Source: Spongilla lacustris
Taxonomy: Eukaryota > Porifera > Demospongiae > Spongillida > Spongillidae
Direction: 5' to 3'
Assembly (NCBI GenBank): GCA_949361645.1
Contig: OX442415.1
Location: forward strand, 28,087,216-28,151,215
Length of the DNA: 64,000 bases
Made by a program: the position numbers and the translations under genes. Below the pieces are notes generated by a model, which ran no database searches, was not told where the DNA came from, and worked only from the letters and a program-made list of their open reading frames with translations. Shown piece by piece: positions 1 through 11,760 of this stretch (positions within the stretch are counted from its first letter, which is position 1; every line of letters begins with the position of its first letter).

Positions 1-175
1 TTCTGGGGCGGAGCCCCAGACCCCGGTGGGGGAGCTTACAGCGCTCCCCCACACCCCCTAGCTGGGCGGGAGGGGTGCCCCCCTCCCGCACCCTCCCCGG
101 GGCGGCCCCGCCTACTACTTCGCCCCACCCCTTGCCACACCCTCGCCGGTGCCCCCCCCCCTCCCAATTCCTGGA
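1..175 (-). repeat. dispersed GC-rich repeat (GTGGCGGATCC type)
   Basis: Read on the minus strand this begins at about 183 with GTGGCGGATCCAGGAATT and continues as G/C-rich sequence containing GCCCAGCTAGGGGGTGTG, GGGGGAGCGCTGTAAGCTCC and GGTCTGGGGC. The same blocks recur near 13700-13790 and four times between 31.2 and 33.3 kb, so it is a member of a dispersed repeat family. No reading frame of interest is present. The class (SINE or MITE) cannot be decided here because its left end lies outside the window. Confidence 0.6.
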
Positions 176-182
176 TCCGCCA

Positions 183-208
183 CTGCACACACACACACAC
201 GCACACAT

Positions 209-241
<33 letters not shown>

Positions 242-265
242 CACACACACACACACACACACACA
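183..265. repeat. CA microsatellite
   Basis: Nearly pure (CA)n with a few interruptions (ATGC, AAAAA). ORFs across it are low-complexity artefacts. Confidence 0.9.
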
Positions 266-1035
266 AACTGATAAACATTTGTAGTTTTTATTTTTTTAAA
301 TCAAGATAGTCCGTTCAGATGACGCCATGTAAATATTTCCCATCCTCTAATTATATGCAGCTCAATAGTGGATATGCAATTGACGTCACGCGCGTTTTGT
401 TGTTAATATGATCAATAAGCGAACGAGAACGAACGTCGGAGGAAAGGAGGCGGAACTTCACCTCACGTGATATATATTTATAGCATTATACGTAATATAT
501 ATTTGCGGTGACGTATTACGTAATACAAAAGATTGCGCGTGGCTATATATTATACGAGGAGCACTCCATGCTTGCATGCATGCACCCTACTGCTATAGCT
601 CATTTGTTTCTCACGTGTTGACATCCGTTCTGACTGAATTGACCATCTACGGATATTGACGAGTTGTTTTCTCATCATCGGACATAATGAGCTCATCAGA
701 TATATGATCATATATCCAGAAGACATGCTGTAATGTCTGCATTCACACGTATAAGAACCATTGTGTATTCGCGAAAATTAGTATGAAAGGCGATACTTTT
801 TTTTTTTTTTTTTTTTTTTTGTATGATATTGGTGTTTAAAAATCAACATCTTCAGTAGTGAGGCTATATGATCCGTGCGTGCGCTGGTAGAATCTAACCT
901 TATAAGGCGCGGCTGGGTCCTGCGCATGCACGGATACCACTGTGCATACGGGTTTTTGTGTGTGTGATTTTGCTTTGTAAATTTGTGCCCGTTATTCAAG
1001 TGATGTGCATGGGAATGTAACACTACAACAACAGC

Positions 1036-1081
<46 letters not shown>

Positions 1082-1982
1082 CCCCCCCCCCCCCCCCCCG
1101 GCCCCATAGAACCAGCACTCAAGCCTAGCTGCATAATATCGGTATAGTTAGAGTGATGCAAGTTGAATAATCATAGCCGCTACGTATACACTTTAGTGCG
1201 AGGTATTTGTTGTTTTAATTTGATTTCGTTCTTTGGAGAGTATTATGGATAGTATTATATTGGCAACTTCCAGTTACTTCAGCTGTAATTAGACTAAACG
1301 TAATCGACAGAGCAAGGAATACCCACTAAGACGTTGACTCCCTCAGACGATATGTAGTATGCATGTACGTTACCTACTTATTAACATGACTGGTACGTCA
1401 ATTACGCAGTGTGGCGTAAAAAAATAAAATTCATTGGGCCTAGCCGCCTTGCAGTAAATTGATTACAATGGGCTATGCACAAGTGTTAAGCAGATCAGAT
1501 GGCAGATAATGATGGTGTATTGCGCACGATAAGACGCACAATAAAGGCCAGTCACGTGTTTTTAAAAATATTTTTTATTGGGACAAAGCGGCTCCAAGAG
1601 ACAGGAATACGGACAACAGCCAAACACACAACAACACAGCCGGCTAGGGTATAACTGACGACGTAGACGTCACGAGGTTATTCCCCATTTTATATTAGTA
1701 AGTAAATAGGAGAAATACACAATGACGAAGGTGCAGCTTTCTACTAAAACAGTCTGAATGAAAAAAAAAAGAGTTGTAAAATCCCCCCCTTCGCCCCTTG
1801 GCCTTGTTCTGTTTTGTTTGGCCAATTGGAATTAAAAAAACATGGGCGGCGAACTACAGCTGCGCGTAATTATTAACAGTATTCATTTGACTGGTATATT
1901 AAGAGTATATATTGCTTTATGCAACGTGAGGTCCGCACTTCAGGAAAAATAAATAAATAAATCTATCTGTATAGACGTAACG
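266..1982. other. non-coding stretch with homopolymers
   Basis: No gene recognised. It holds a poly-T of about 22 nt near 799, two poly-C tracts (1037-1079 and 1082-1099) separated by GG, and AT-rich sequence. A near NRF-1-like GCGCATGCAC occurs near 921. The last 120 bp, just before the candidate secreted-protein start at 1983, contain TATATATTGC-like AT-rich sequence that could be promoter, but this is weak. Confidence 0.5.
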
Positions 1983-2094
1983 ATGTCTCCGACAAGCGGT
2001 CATACCCCACTGCTCGGCCTGGTGCTATGTTTCGCAATCTCTACCAGCTACCCTGTTGTGCCTAAACCGTCGCCAACCACACTACGCCATTCAG
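1983..2094 (+). CDS. candidate first exon of a small secreted protein
   Basis: An ATG opens a frame that starts MSPTSG and runs into a hydrophobic stretch (LLGLVLCFAIS) followed by a proline-rich part (YPVVPKPSP), which looks like a signal peptide plus the start of a mature chain. The frame closes at TAA within a few codons unless spliced. The sequence CAG|GCAAGT at 2092-2100 fits the consensus of a GC-AG donor, giving a 112-bp coding exon ending in phase 1. Downstream exon-like pieces at 6252-6334 and 9656-9690 have strong acceptors and compatible phases, but an assembly gap and minisatellites intervene. The family is not recognised. Confidence 0.35.
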
Positions 2095-2162
2095 GCAAGT
2101 AATGGATGCATTTGTCGAATGCCGGTTTGTATTAACAAGCTTTTAGTTAGCTAAAGCTTTAA

Positions 2163-2362
2163 NNNNNNNNNNNNNNNNNNNNNNNNNNNNNNNNNNNNNN
2201 NNNNNNNNNNNNNNNNNNNNNNNNNNNNNNNNNNNNNNNNNNNNNNNNNNNNNNNNNNNNNNNNNNNNNNNNNNNNNNNNNNNNNNNNNNNNNNNNNNNN
2301 NNNNNNNNNNNNNNNNNNNNNNNNNNNNNNNNNNNNNNNNNNNNNNNNNNNNNNNNNNNNNN
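2163..2362. other. assembly gap (200 N)
   Basis: Exactly 200 N bases next to a minisatellite, so the array was probably not fully assembled. Confidence 0.99.
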
Positions 2363-2720
2363 AGGTATGGATGAAGATGAGGTGGAGACAAGAGGTGTAG
2401 GTATGGATGAAGATGAGATGGAGATAAGAGGTGTAGGTATGGATGAAGATGAGGTGGAGATAAGGTGTAGGTATGGATGAAGATGAGGTGGCGACAGAGG
2501 TGTAGGTATGGATGAAGATGAGGTGGAGATAAGGTGTAGGTATGGATGAAGATGAGGTGGAGATAAGGTGTAGGTATGGATGAAGATGAGGTGGCGACAG
2601 AGGTGTAGGTATGGATGTGGAGATAAGGTGTAGGTATGGATGAAGATGCGGTGGAGATAAGGTGTAGGTATGGATGAAGATGAGGTGGAGATAAGAGGTG
2701 TAGGTGGAGACATGGAAGGT
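2363..2720. repeat. minisatellite, about 34-bp unit
   Basis: Tandem units built on GGTGTAGGTATGGATGAAG followed by ATGAGGTGGAGATAA or ATGAGGTGGCGACAGA. At least nine copies are present, abutting the assembly gap. Confidence 0.95.
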
Positions 2721-2802
2721 GTAGGTACATGTAGGTGAGCAAAAATGAGGTGGAATGTTTCAATAGGAGTTAAGGCTTCAAAATGTATGTCAAGAGTTCA
2801 CA

Positions 2803-2826
2803 CACGCACGCACGCACACACGCACG

Positions 2827-2858
<32 letters not shown>

Positions 2859-3313
2859 GATGTGTACTTGAAGGTGCTGGTGGCAGCAGGTGCTAGGAAT
2901 ACGATACATTCAATATTTATTAAACACCCACGTTTGTGCTTTCAAAATTGATACCAAGCATTGCTCAAGTACTGTTTTGGAATTGTGTAATTGAAACTCG
3001 CGTGCTTATAATTGTGGCATGTTCAGAAGGCAAAGGCGGTGTAACTTAGAAGCAATTTGATTTGCAGACTCATTCCACAGGCTCTCAAAATACACCCTCA
3101 CATCTTCAGCCTCACATCACCACATGTGTGCAGGCAACCCACCTCATCACACACACATGTGCTGGTACCTACCTACCTACATACATACATACATACATAC
3201 ATACATACACACATACATACATACATCATGTACATACATACATACATATACACATACCTACATACGTATACACATACCTACATACATGCATACATACATA
3301 CACATATATATTT

Positions 3314-3344
<31 letters not shown>

Positions 3345-3436
3345 TATATGCAGGTACCTTACATCACACACATGTCCCTTACACCACACACATGTCCCTT
3401 ACACCACACACATGTCCCTTACACCACACATGTGTA
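2803..3436. repeat. CA, ACAT and 20-bp tandem repeats
   Basis: Three simple arrays lie close together: a CACG/CA repeat (about 2803-2858), an (ACAT)n tract with variants (about 3167-3320) that passes into CA, and four copies of a 20-bp unit containing ACACATGTCCCTTACACCAC (about 3362-3435). Between them, 2859-3160 has no recognised gene. Confidence 0.9.
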
Positions 3437-3788
3437 GGTGGTACCCACACAAGCTCACAACGAATGGTAACACTACATTATTAATCATTCTGCTTGCGAT
3501 GGCTCCTCCCCTACACACACGCATAGCAGCCCTTACATGGGGATAAAAACACATGCAACGAAACATGCCACAGATTTCAAAGTAGCAATAACAAATTAGG
3601 CCTAAGGTAGAGATCATTGCAGGAGTCTTTATTCATTGATATTCCATTTTCTTTTTACACATTGTTATTCATTGTGGGCCAGCCAAGCAGTGTGTCTGTT
3701 AAGAATGCACAATGCATCTAGGGACCCCTGAACATGGGTCTGGGGTGGGGGGGCAATAGTTATACAGGCAGGGGTCTTTTATAATATT

Positions 3789-3822
<34 letters not shown>

Positions 3823-4776
3823 AGCCTTTGTGTGCAACTTTCCCACTCTTATCCCTAATGTTCACATTTCTCCCAAACGCTGAAATTCTTTTTACTAACT
3901 TTCAGCTCTTCCAGTGCAAGCTTACATATACATGTACACACACACACACACTTATTATCTGACAAAAAAAACAACCACGCACACCTGTACTCATCAAAGC
4001 AAGCCCTGACGTTATATGCAAAATAAGGTGTATGCAAAGAAAGTTATACATGAAGGCAAAGAACAGTAAGCTACAAGTAAAGAACATCAAGTTACTTTGG
4101 ATCCATTTTTCAGACATGCAGATACCATGTGTGTACTTTGATAAGTACAGCTGGGAACAATAAATAAAGATACCTGCTTATACAAACCGATGACATGACA
4201 ATTTCAACAGACAAAGGCCCCCCCCCCCCCCCCCCCCCCCCCCAATCCCCTAAATACTATCAAGCACATGTGCATGCATGAAGAGAAAAACCAAATGAAT
4301 TAGGCAGCTCATTCAAGCAGTTGCACTGATACAGCTCTGGCCCTAGACAATTCATAAGTACAAGAAACATTTGAGTTTTTGAACAACGAATTTGATGACC
4401 AACAGGCCAGAGGGGTCACCCTCATGTTGGCCTACTACCTTATAACAGCAGGGACTTGATCAATGAGGGGTGGCGCAAACATAGCCAAAATTTGGAGGAC
4501 CAACCACATCACCCCCTCTTGATATTGCATTTCAGTTAGACGCAGACATACATAACAATATGATTTTAACACGACACCCCACACCCCCCACACCCCCCAC
4601 ACCCCACACAATACACAAAGGGTGATACAACCAGCTGGTTACCATACCAGAGGGGTCACCATACCACAGGGACTACCGTCAAATGCAGGGTCTTCCTTGC
4701 ACGCGTGCATCCACACAAACACATACAATGTAGTTAGCAGACGATGTAATGGTCATGTAATCGAAGTAAAGTATCT

Positions 4777-4857
<81 letters not shown>

Positions 4858-5133
4858 CTTGCACAATAGATGTACATGTAATTTATCGATATCCTGACCC
4901 AAATAATGTTAGCGCTCAACACCTGGTGGTTAACAGTGAGTAATCTGCACACACCACCCCTCTCCTCCCACTTTGTTGACAACCTCATTGTGCCACCATG
5001 ATGCGACCTTATCTTCTCGACATATCTTCCTGTTGCCAGCCTACGCCAGACAACACACAGCACTCAAAACTCTGATGCGCTCAAAACAATTGCACGCAGT
5101 TCCAGCGCAGACAATAACGTGAAACGAAAGCAA
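3437..5133. other. non-coding stretch with poly-C tracts
   Basis: No gene seen. It contains poly-C runs at 3791-3821 and 4218-4243, a short tandem CACACCCC motif near 4575-4608, and a perfect (CA)n of 39 units at 4778-4855. Confidence 0.6.
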
Positions 5134-5320
5134 TGTGACATGAAACAATTCAAATGGAGGGGGGTGGGTGTGGCGAAATAGTTGTCTTGCCAGCTGTCAT
5201 CAAAGGGGTAGACTAAATTCACCATAAAGGTTGTAATGTGACACGAAACAATTCAAATGGAAACAGTAGTTGCCTTGCCAGCTATCATCAAAAGGGCAGA
5301 CTAAATTCACCATAAGGTGT
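5134..5320 (+). repeat. imperfect tandem duplication of about 95 bp
   Basis: Two consecutive diverged copies share ACAATTCAAATGGA, TTGCCAGCTGTCATCAAA (or TATCATCAAA) and GACTAAATTCACCATAA. The copies run about 5134-5231 and 5237-5320. No coding content. Confidence 0.7.
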
Positions 5321-5511
5321 ATACGATGGCACTAACAAAGGGGTAGACAACAAGATTGGACAGGAATTAAAACGGTATGGAGTTTACTCCCTGCGTTAAT
5401 TACCATACATAAATGAACAGGTTGGGGGATATTAGACATAGACAAGATTTAACCTTAGGGACAAATAATCCCCCCCTCCCCCCCCACCCCCTCCGTCCGC
5501 CACAAGAAATG

Positions 5512-5669
5512 GCTCGTGTTTAAATGAGCGTATCGTCGTAACCATTAACGCTGGTGCCTACCTGTCCTGTTTCAGCATTTCTGGATAGCAATGGTGCTCT
5601 ATCAGGATTTTGAAGAACGGTGCACTGCAGCGCTCGAGATTACGACAATACGCTCGTTCAAACACGAGC
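5512..5669. repeat. inverted-repeat pair, arms of about 31 bp
   Basis: GGCTCGTGTTTAAATGAGCG at 5512 is the reverse complement, with few mismatches, of CGCTCGTTCAAACACGAGCC ending at 5669. The pairing continues inward through TATCGTCGTAA and TTACGACAATA. The interior has an acceptor-like pyrimidine tract and TTTCAG at 5574 and looks exonic, but the flanking inverted repeat makes a small mobile-element remnant more likely. Confidence 0.6.
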
Positions 5670-5671
5670 CA

Positions 5672-6036
5672 TTGGGGGTGTGGGGGGGCAGTACACATTG
5701 GGGGTGTGGGGGGGGGGCTTTGTACACATTGGGGGTGTGGGGGGGCTTAGTACACATTGGGGGTGTGGGGGGCAGTACACATTGGGGGTGTGGGGGGGCA
5801 GTACACATTGGGGGTGTGGGGGGCTTAGTACACATTGGGGGTGTGGGGTGTGGGGTGTGGGGGGGCAATACACATTGGGGGTGTGGGGGGGCAATACACA
5901 TTGGGGGTGTGGGGGGGCAGTACACATTGGGGGTGTGGGGGGGGCAGTACACATTGGGGGTGTGGGGGGGCAGTACACATTGGGGGTGTGGGGGGGGGGG
6001 CAGTACACATTGGGGCATTGGGGGTGTGGGGGGGCA
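5672..6036 (+). repeat. G-rich minisatellite, about 26-bp unit
   Basis: About thirteen units of GGGGGGCAGTACACATTGGG followed by GGTGTGG. Each unit has several G runs, so the G-rich strand could form G-quadruplexes. All three plus-strand frames stay open through the array, which is a composition effect and not evidence of coding. Confidence 0.95.
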
Positions 6037-6251
6037 GTACACATACTCTACAGTAATAATAAAGTGACGTACCAAGCTACCTAAAGGAATGGACAGGGGA
6101 AGAGGGTGTCCAGTGACCATCACCAGCACTACTTTGCTCACATTATCATCTACATTGTACATGTGCTGTGGGGTTGAATGAATATACATGTGCTACGAAG
6201 TCTCCATTTTGTTTATTTACATATTAAAGACAAAATATTTACATATTTCAG

Positions 6252-6334
6252 TGTCAAGCATACCTGTTCACCCCTGGGTGCTGCCATGGCACCCACACTA
6301 GTACCCATACCACCCTGGTGCCCATACTGCCCTG
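6252..6334 (+). CDS. exon-like segment, proline/cysteine-rich
   Basis: A good acceptor (ACATATTTCAG) precedes an 83-bp segment ending at CCTG|GTGTTA. The frame open in phase 2 gives VKHTCSPLGAAMAP and a proline-rich tail with PPWCPYC. It could continue the secreted-protein exon at 1983. On the opposite strand the same bases also show exon-like signals (ACACCAG acceptor near 6331, CAG|GTATGC donor at 6264), so strand and reality are both uncertain. Confidence 0.2.
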
Positions 6335-6824
6335 GTGTTAGTGTGTGTGTAATCACATCGACCTGTCACATGAACAGTGACTTCGCGCATACTTTAAAGA
6401 TGAGAAGCTGACTACTTCAAACACATCAGATCCAATAAAATACCACACACACACACACACATCCTTTAATGGGGACAATTCCTGCAGAAGCAGAAATTTC
6501 ATACGCCTTTAGTCCCAGTGATATCAGCTTTCCCCCTGGTGCGATATCACATACCTACATTGTGCAACATCCAGATATCTGTTGTCATGGAGACCAATTA
6601 GTGTACCTCTGATATAGGCTATCAACCCTGGTCACATGTTTTAGGACTACACAACAGCACCAGTACAGCAGATAGCTTTGCAAGGGGAGTTTTGAACCCA
6701 TATACATGTACTTTCCACAACGTGTGAAGTGTAAGGCTGCTGGTGGTCACATGACACTTTGAAGATACTAATCCTGAAATTGGACAAGTGCCTCATTGAC
6801 ACATTATTTGAAATAGTGTGTGGT
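6335..6824. other. no gene recognised
   Basis: A short CA repeat occurs near 6444-6462. Otherwise this is unremarkable AT-rich sequence before the next minisatellite. Confidence 0.5.
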
Positions 6825-7255
6825 ACAGTGAGGGTACAGAGAACTTACAGTGGTGGTACAGTGAGGGTACAGAGAGCTTACAGTGGTGGTACAGTGAGGG
6901 TACAGAGAGCTTACAGTGATGGTACAGTGAGGGTACAGAGAGCTTACAGCGGTGGTACAGTGAGGGTACAGAGCTTAGTGAGGATACAGAGAGCTTACAG
7001 TGGTGGTACAGTGATGGTACAGAGAGCTTACAGTGAGGGTACAGAGAGCTTACAGCGGTGGTACAGTGAGGGTACAGAGCTTACAGTGAGGGTACAGAGA
7101 GCTTACAGCGGTGGTACAGTGAGGGTACAGAGCTTACAGTGAGGGTACAGAGAGCTTACAGCGGTGGTACAGTGAGGGTACAGAGCTTACAGTGAGGGTA
7201 CAGAGAGCTTACAGTGGTGGTACAGTGAGGGTACAGAGAGCTTACAGGTGAGGGT
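6825..7255 (+). repeat. minisatellite, 33-bp unit and shortened variants
   Basis: Repeats of AGAGAGCTTACAGTGGTGGT followed by ACAGTGAGGGTAC. Because 33 is a multiple of three, a 127-codon frame stays open from 6759. The peptide is a simple repeat and is not taken as a gene. Confidence 0.95.
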
Positions 7256-7616
7256 ACAGGTGGTAGGAGGTAAAGTGGGAGGGAAGGGATGCAACAGTGT
7301 TAAGGTATGGAGGAGTTGAGATGACAGCAAGGTCGTCAAAAATTCAATTTCAAGCTATATCATGACTCCTAGCAAGAGGACTGTGCTTAGAAAGGGTGTG
7401 GCCTTGCTATATATATATATAATTTTTTTTTTCCTGGAGCAGTGGTTTTATGATCCATTCCAGACAAGCTGATCATACCTTCCACCTTTACAGAGAGAGC
7501 CTTACATATAATGGCAACCCCTTCAGCTAACTAGTCATAACAACAACAATTACTCAGTTGCTCCATGAGTTACTATAAGTGTCTACTTGGCACATTTCCA
7601 AAGGTTAACAATAAAT

Positions 7617-7740
7617 GTCTTAACAATTACCTAGTTACCCCCATCAGGTGATAAACGTGTAAATAATTACCTAGTTACCCCCATCAGGTGATAAACGTGT
7701 AAATAATTACCTAGTTACCCCCATCCAGGTAAGTGTTAAT
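7617..7740 (+). repeat. tandem repeat, about 39-bp unit, 3 copies
   Basis: Three copies of AATTACCTAGTTACCCCCAT followed by CAGGTGATAAACGTGTAAAT; the third copy is diverged. Confidence 0.85.
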
Positions 7741-7826
7741 AATAAATGTATTAATAATCGCTTAGTTATTAGGTAAGTATTTAATAATCAATTAAACACT
7801 TTGATGGCAGGCACACTGGACAAAGC

Positions 7827-8110
7827 GAACCACATGTTGCAATAGAACCACATGTTGCAATAGAACCACATGTTGCAATAGAACCACACATTTGCAATAG
7901 AACCACATGTTGCAATAGTGTATGCAGCAGACACCACATATTCATATCTCAATACATATAGAATGTGCAGTCTCCATTGCATATTTTTATTGCTTCATTG
8001 ATACTTGATAGACCACTTGATCATGTGCAGACCCACAAAGCAATAAGGTTACGATCATGTGATCACTCAGCAGACCCACAAAGTAATAAGGTTACGATCA
8101 TGTGATCATA
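7827..8110. repeat. 18-bp tandem repeat and a nearby 60-bp duplication
   Basis: Five copies of AACCACATGTTGCAATAG occupy 7827-7918. Further on, CAGACCCACAAAGCAATAAG followed by GTTACGATCATGTGATCA is duplicated (about 8027-8064 and 8071-8108). Confidence 0.85.
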
Positions 8111-8237
8111 GGAGGCCAAGGTTGTCCTGAACTGGAATGAAGGGGCCACCATAACACTAGGCAACACGTTGTGTGCAACTCAAATGAATATGGGTAAAAG
8201 TTCAGTAAACCATCAGTAAACTAGAGTTTTACTGAAA

Positions 8238-8588
8238 TACCCCCTGCAATACTGCAGTGCCCCCTGCAATACTGCAGTGCCCCCTGCAATACTGCAGTGC
8301 CCCCTGCAATACTGCAGTGCCCCCTGCAATACTGCGGTGCCCCCTGCAATACTGCGGTGCCCCCCTGCAATACTGCGGTGCCCCCTGCAATACTGCAGTG
8401 CCCCCTGCAATACTGCAGTGCCCCATGCAATACTGCGGTGCCCCCTGCAATACTGCAGTGCTCCCCTGCAATACTGCAGTGCCCTCTGCAATACCGCAGT
8501 GCCCCCTGCAATACTGCAGTGCCCCCTGCAATACTGCAGTGCCCCCTGCAATACTGCAGTGCCCCCTGCAATACTGCAGTGCCCCCCA
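8238..8588 (+). repeat. minisatellite, 20-bp unit, about 17 copies
   Basis: Tandem TGCCCCCTGCAATACTGCAG with rare substitutions (CTGCGG, CTCTGC) and occasional one-base length changes. Every unit carries a PstI-like CTGCAG. All six frames are open for over 100 codons, a pure consequence of the unit sequence. Confidence 0.97.
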
Positions 8589-9246
8589 CAACTAAAAGAA
8601 CAGTCCTGTCCCAGTTTACTTTAAAGGGAATATTTTGACTAGTCGATCACACTAGAAGCTATGCTACAAACACACCTGTACAAACACTCCTTCCTATACA
8701 TAGCAGATGATTGGATAACAAAGAGGCTTTTCTTTTCATTGTTCAAGTGCTCCCAGAGGACCACTAGTGGTGGTCAGCGCCATCAGGTAACCCACGGCAA
8801 CAAAATGAGCAGAAGTGACAGAAAAACAACTATAAATATTGCACCATCTGGTTCAGAACGTCATGGCTACCCCATCTATTGTACACGACTACAAACACCC
8901 ACCTCATTTTCAAGATGACAGTGCTCACAGTAAATCTTAACTATGTAATCTTAATATACAATCACTTGTTAATGAACTTCATACACAGACTTCACAGACT
9001 TCTGACATAACGTTTATAAAGCAGGCATGATGTAGACCAGCCTAGGGGAAAGCACCATGCAACCATGGTAACCGACAGTGTTAAGTGGGTAATAGTATTT
9101 ATAGCACCTCCATACATTTGTACACAGTAACACAATATTATATAACATATCTTGTATTATGTACAATTATATCTAAGCGTAAATAGCTGTAGGCTATATA
9201 ATATATCCAGGGTACTAATGATTGGATGGTGCTGCTATTCATAGTT
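8589..9246. other. no convincing gene
   Basis: An exon-like piece at about 8754-8787 (TTGTTCAAG acceptor, CATCAG|GTAACC donor) is the only structured signal and was not supported further. The rest is AT-rich. Confidence 0.4.
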
Positions 9247-9574
9247 GTGACCTCCCACTACATGACATAACCATGACCTCTCACTGCATGACATAATCAT
9301 GACCTCCCACTACATGACATAATCATGACCTCCCACTACATGACATAATCATGACCTCTCACTGCATGACATAATCATGACCTCTCACTGCATGACATAA
9401 CCATGACCTCTCACTGCATGACATAATCATGACCTCCCACTACATGACATAATCATGACCTCTCACTGCATGACATAATAGTGACCTCCCACTACATGAC
9501 ATAACCATGACCTCTCACTGCATGACATAATCATGACCTCCCACTGCATGACATAATCGTGACCTCTCACTGCA
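9247..9574 (+). repeat. minisatellite, about 27-bp unit, 12 copies
   Basis: Units of GACCTCCCACTACATGACAT plus AATCAT, alternating with a TCTCACTGCATG variant. The two variants are interspersed, which indicates homogenisation by slippage or exchange. Confidence 0.95.
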
Positions 9575-9655
9575 CAGCACACACTGTGTATTTATGAATC
9601 AACCATAAGCAGAGACCAGGGAAACTACATGTAACTCTTCTCTCTTTCCTTGCAG

Positions 9656-9690
9656 TGGCCATGCAAATGGCAGTGCAGCCTCATGAGTAG
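9656..9690 (+). CDS. exon-like terminal segment
   Basis: A strong pyrimidine tract and acceptor (CTCTCTTTCCTTGCAG) precede a short frame ending in TAG; read in phase 1 it gives AMQMAVQPHE and stop. The phase is compatible with the donor at 6334. The acceptor is one of the best in this region, but the coding evidence is slight. Confidence 0.2.
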
Positions 9691-10981
9691 GACTGGTTAG
9701 TAAGTAGGTCTAGTTAGTAAGCAGTTCTGGTTAGTAGAGAGTTTGGTTAGTAAGTAGCTCTGGTTAGTATTCCCAGACCATTACCATTTTAGCTCTTAAG
9801 GTGCATTCAATGTATTTTACGATTTCTAGCATTACCTGTATCATTTATTATTCACCACATTACATAGACATGTAAAAATCACATTTAGTGGGCATGTTAA
9901 ACAAAAAAAACAAACAAACAAAAAAAACACAACTCATTTCAATGTCAAATATCTATGTCATAATATAGCTCTTGTCCACACACCCAAACAGATCTTGACC
10001 CAAAAGTAAACTCCCAAGCCATCAACGGTCTATTTGGTGCACAAAGCATTCTTGCCAGTACAAAGGTGACCAGTGGTATGGTTTGTACATTCCCCCACAG
10101 CGTATGTTGCCATGGATACCACAGATATCAAAAGGAGTGATAAAACAATACCTGACATGGAACAAAAAACACACACCAGACCTTCACATCCATACACATT
10201 TAGTTGAATGTGGACAAAAATCATGTGACACATCATGTGACATGTATGCGTACTGCAGCAGACATCACATGACAATCAGCTCACCAGACAGGGACATGCA
10301 GACATACGAACAAATTCACACACCCACACTAAATACGAATGCTTATAGCCAAGTGCACATGCCTTACCAAATACCTCCACACACAAAAACACACACACAC
10401 ACACTGCATCCATCACTCTATACATGTCAGGGATTTACCGCCAAGTTTGCAACAGGGAGTGGGTTTTGGAATATATATAAATATAGGGGGTGGGCAAAAA
10501 TAAAAGTCTTCCTGCACCAAATTGCATGCCATGCAGTTTTTAAAGGCATATATATAAACCAGGGGGTGGGTTTGTCAAATTAGGTCCAAACCAGGGGGTG
10601 GGTAGGGGGTGGGAGCGGTAAATCACTGCATGTAGTGTGGGCGAGGCTTTAAGTACCACTCAAGAGCTGTGTAGACAATGACACAAACCAATGACACAAA
10701 TATAAAATAAAAACAATAAAGGAATCAAAGTAACAGAGATGTAGAGTATTGTAGTGCATGGGAGAATATAGAACGACTTTACCACTGCATGTTGAGTGGA
10801 GAGACATGTATGTGGTGGGGGGAGGGGCATGTGGTATACAGATGGAGGTATGTATGTGCTAATGTAGAGCATGTGGTATACAGATGGAGGTATGATACAG
10901 ATGGAGGTAAGTATGTGCTAATGTGGTATACAGATGGAGGCAAGTATGTGCTGAGGTAGGGGGGGGGGGGGGGGGGGCATA
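9691..10981. other. short tandem motifs, no gene recognised
   Basis: Contains GGTTAGTAAGTAG-type short repeats (about 9692-9770), an adenine-rich tract near 9901, a short CA repeat near 10380, repeats of CAGATGGAGGTATGTATGTG (about 10841-10950) and a poly-G of about 17 nt near 10960. Confidence 0.5.
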
Positions 10982-11131
10982 GTTTGACGTAGCCACACCC
11001 TGTTGCATTGGGTGTCTAGAGACAGTTGCATACCCGATTTAGTTTCAAGTCACCTACATTCCTCGTAGCGTACAGTGATGGTATAATGCAGACACTCCCG
11101 CCCAACGTGTGAGGGTGTGGCTACCCCAAAC
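10982..11131. mobile_element. 150-bp TA-flanked MITE (family A)
   Basis: The left end GTTTGACGTAGCCACACCCT and the right end AGGGTGTGGCTACCCCAAAC are inverted repeats, flanked on both sides by TA. The left terminal sequence matches that of the larger element at 33654-34075, so this is the same family. The TA duplication fits the Tc1/mariner superfamily. No coding content. Confidence 0.75.
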
Positions 11132-11178
11132 TATGTGGTGTACAGATGGGTGTGCAATTACATACGAGTGTGCGCGCG

Positions 11179-11180
<2 letters not shown>

Positions 11181-11225
<45 letters not shown>

Positions 11226-11248
11226 ACACACACACACACACACACACC
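11181..11248. repeat. CA microsatellite
   Basis: (CA)n with one G interruption and a GCGCGCAC start. Confidence 0.9.
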
Positions 11249-11760
11249 ATATTGCACATCGATCTGTACAACACACGCCTCTCCCCAGCAAATATTGACC
11301 TCGCACACAAGATGGACTTCCCCTCCTAACAGTAAGACACTGCCTTCCAATGCAACATGATTTCGGGGCTCAAAATTTTCAAGACTGAGATACAACGTGT
11401 TTTTAAAAACGTCTACCAGGACACAATAATAGTTTCATTAACCCCTTAACCACTTAAGGCAACTGATTCATATTATAAGCCTGCACAAATGACTATTTAC
11501 AAACAATGTTTGCAATGCTTGAAATTAGGGTACCATTATAATCAAGATGATTGAGACAAAACCCCTTCCATTACATTTCTCCTTTATTACAACAGTTGAA
11601 ATAGTGGGCCATACATCTGCATGCTCCAATCTTATCCTTTTCAGACCAGCAACAATGCAATGCAACTAAAGAATGCAACACATGTACACTCACACACATG
11701 CACATACTCACACGTACACACACACACATGTACACATGTACACACATGCACATACTCACA

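Noticed and set aside
5574..5680. Exon with good acceptor (CTGTTTCAG) starting HFWIAMVLYQDFEERC
   Set aside because: The segment lies inside a 31-bp-arm inverted repeat (5512-5669) and runs into a minisatellite; mobile-element origin is more likely.
8213..8638. Overlapping ORFs of over 110 codons in several frames of both strands
   Set aside because: They are produced by the 20-bp minisatellite, whose unit has no stop in any frame; the peptides are pure repeats.
9247..9574. CRISPR-like regular repeats
   Set aside because: Units are contiguous with no unique spacers, and the window is eukaryotic; this is a minisatellite.
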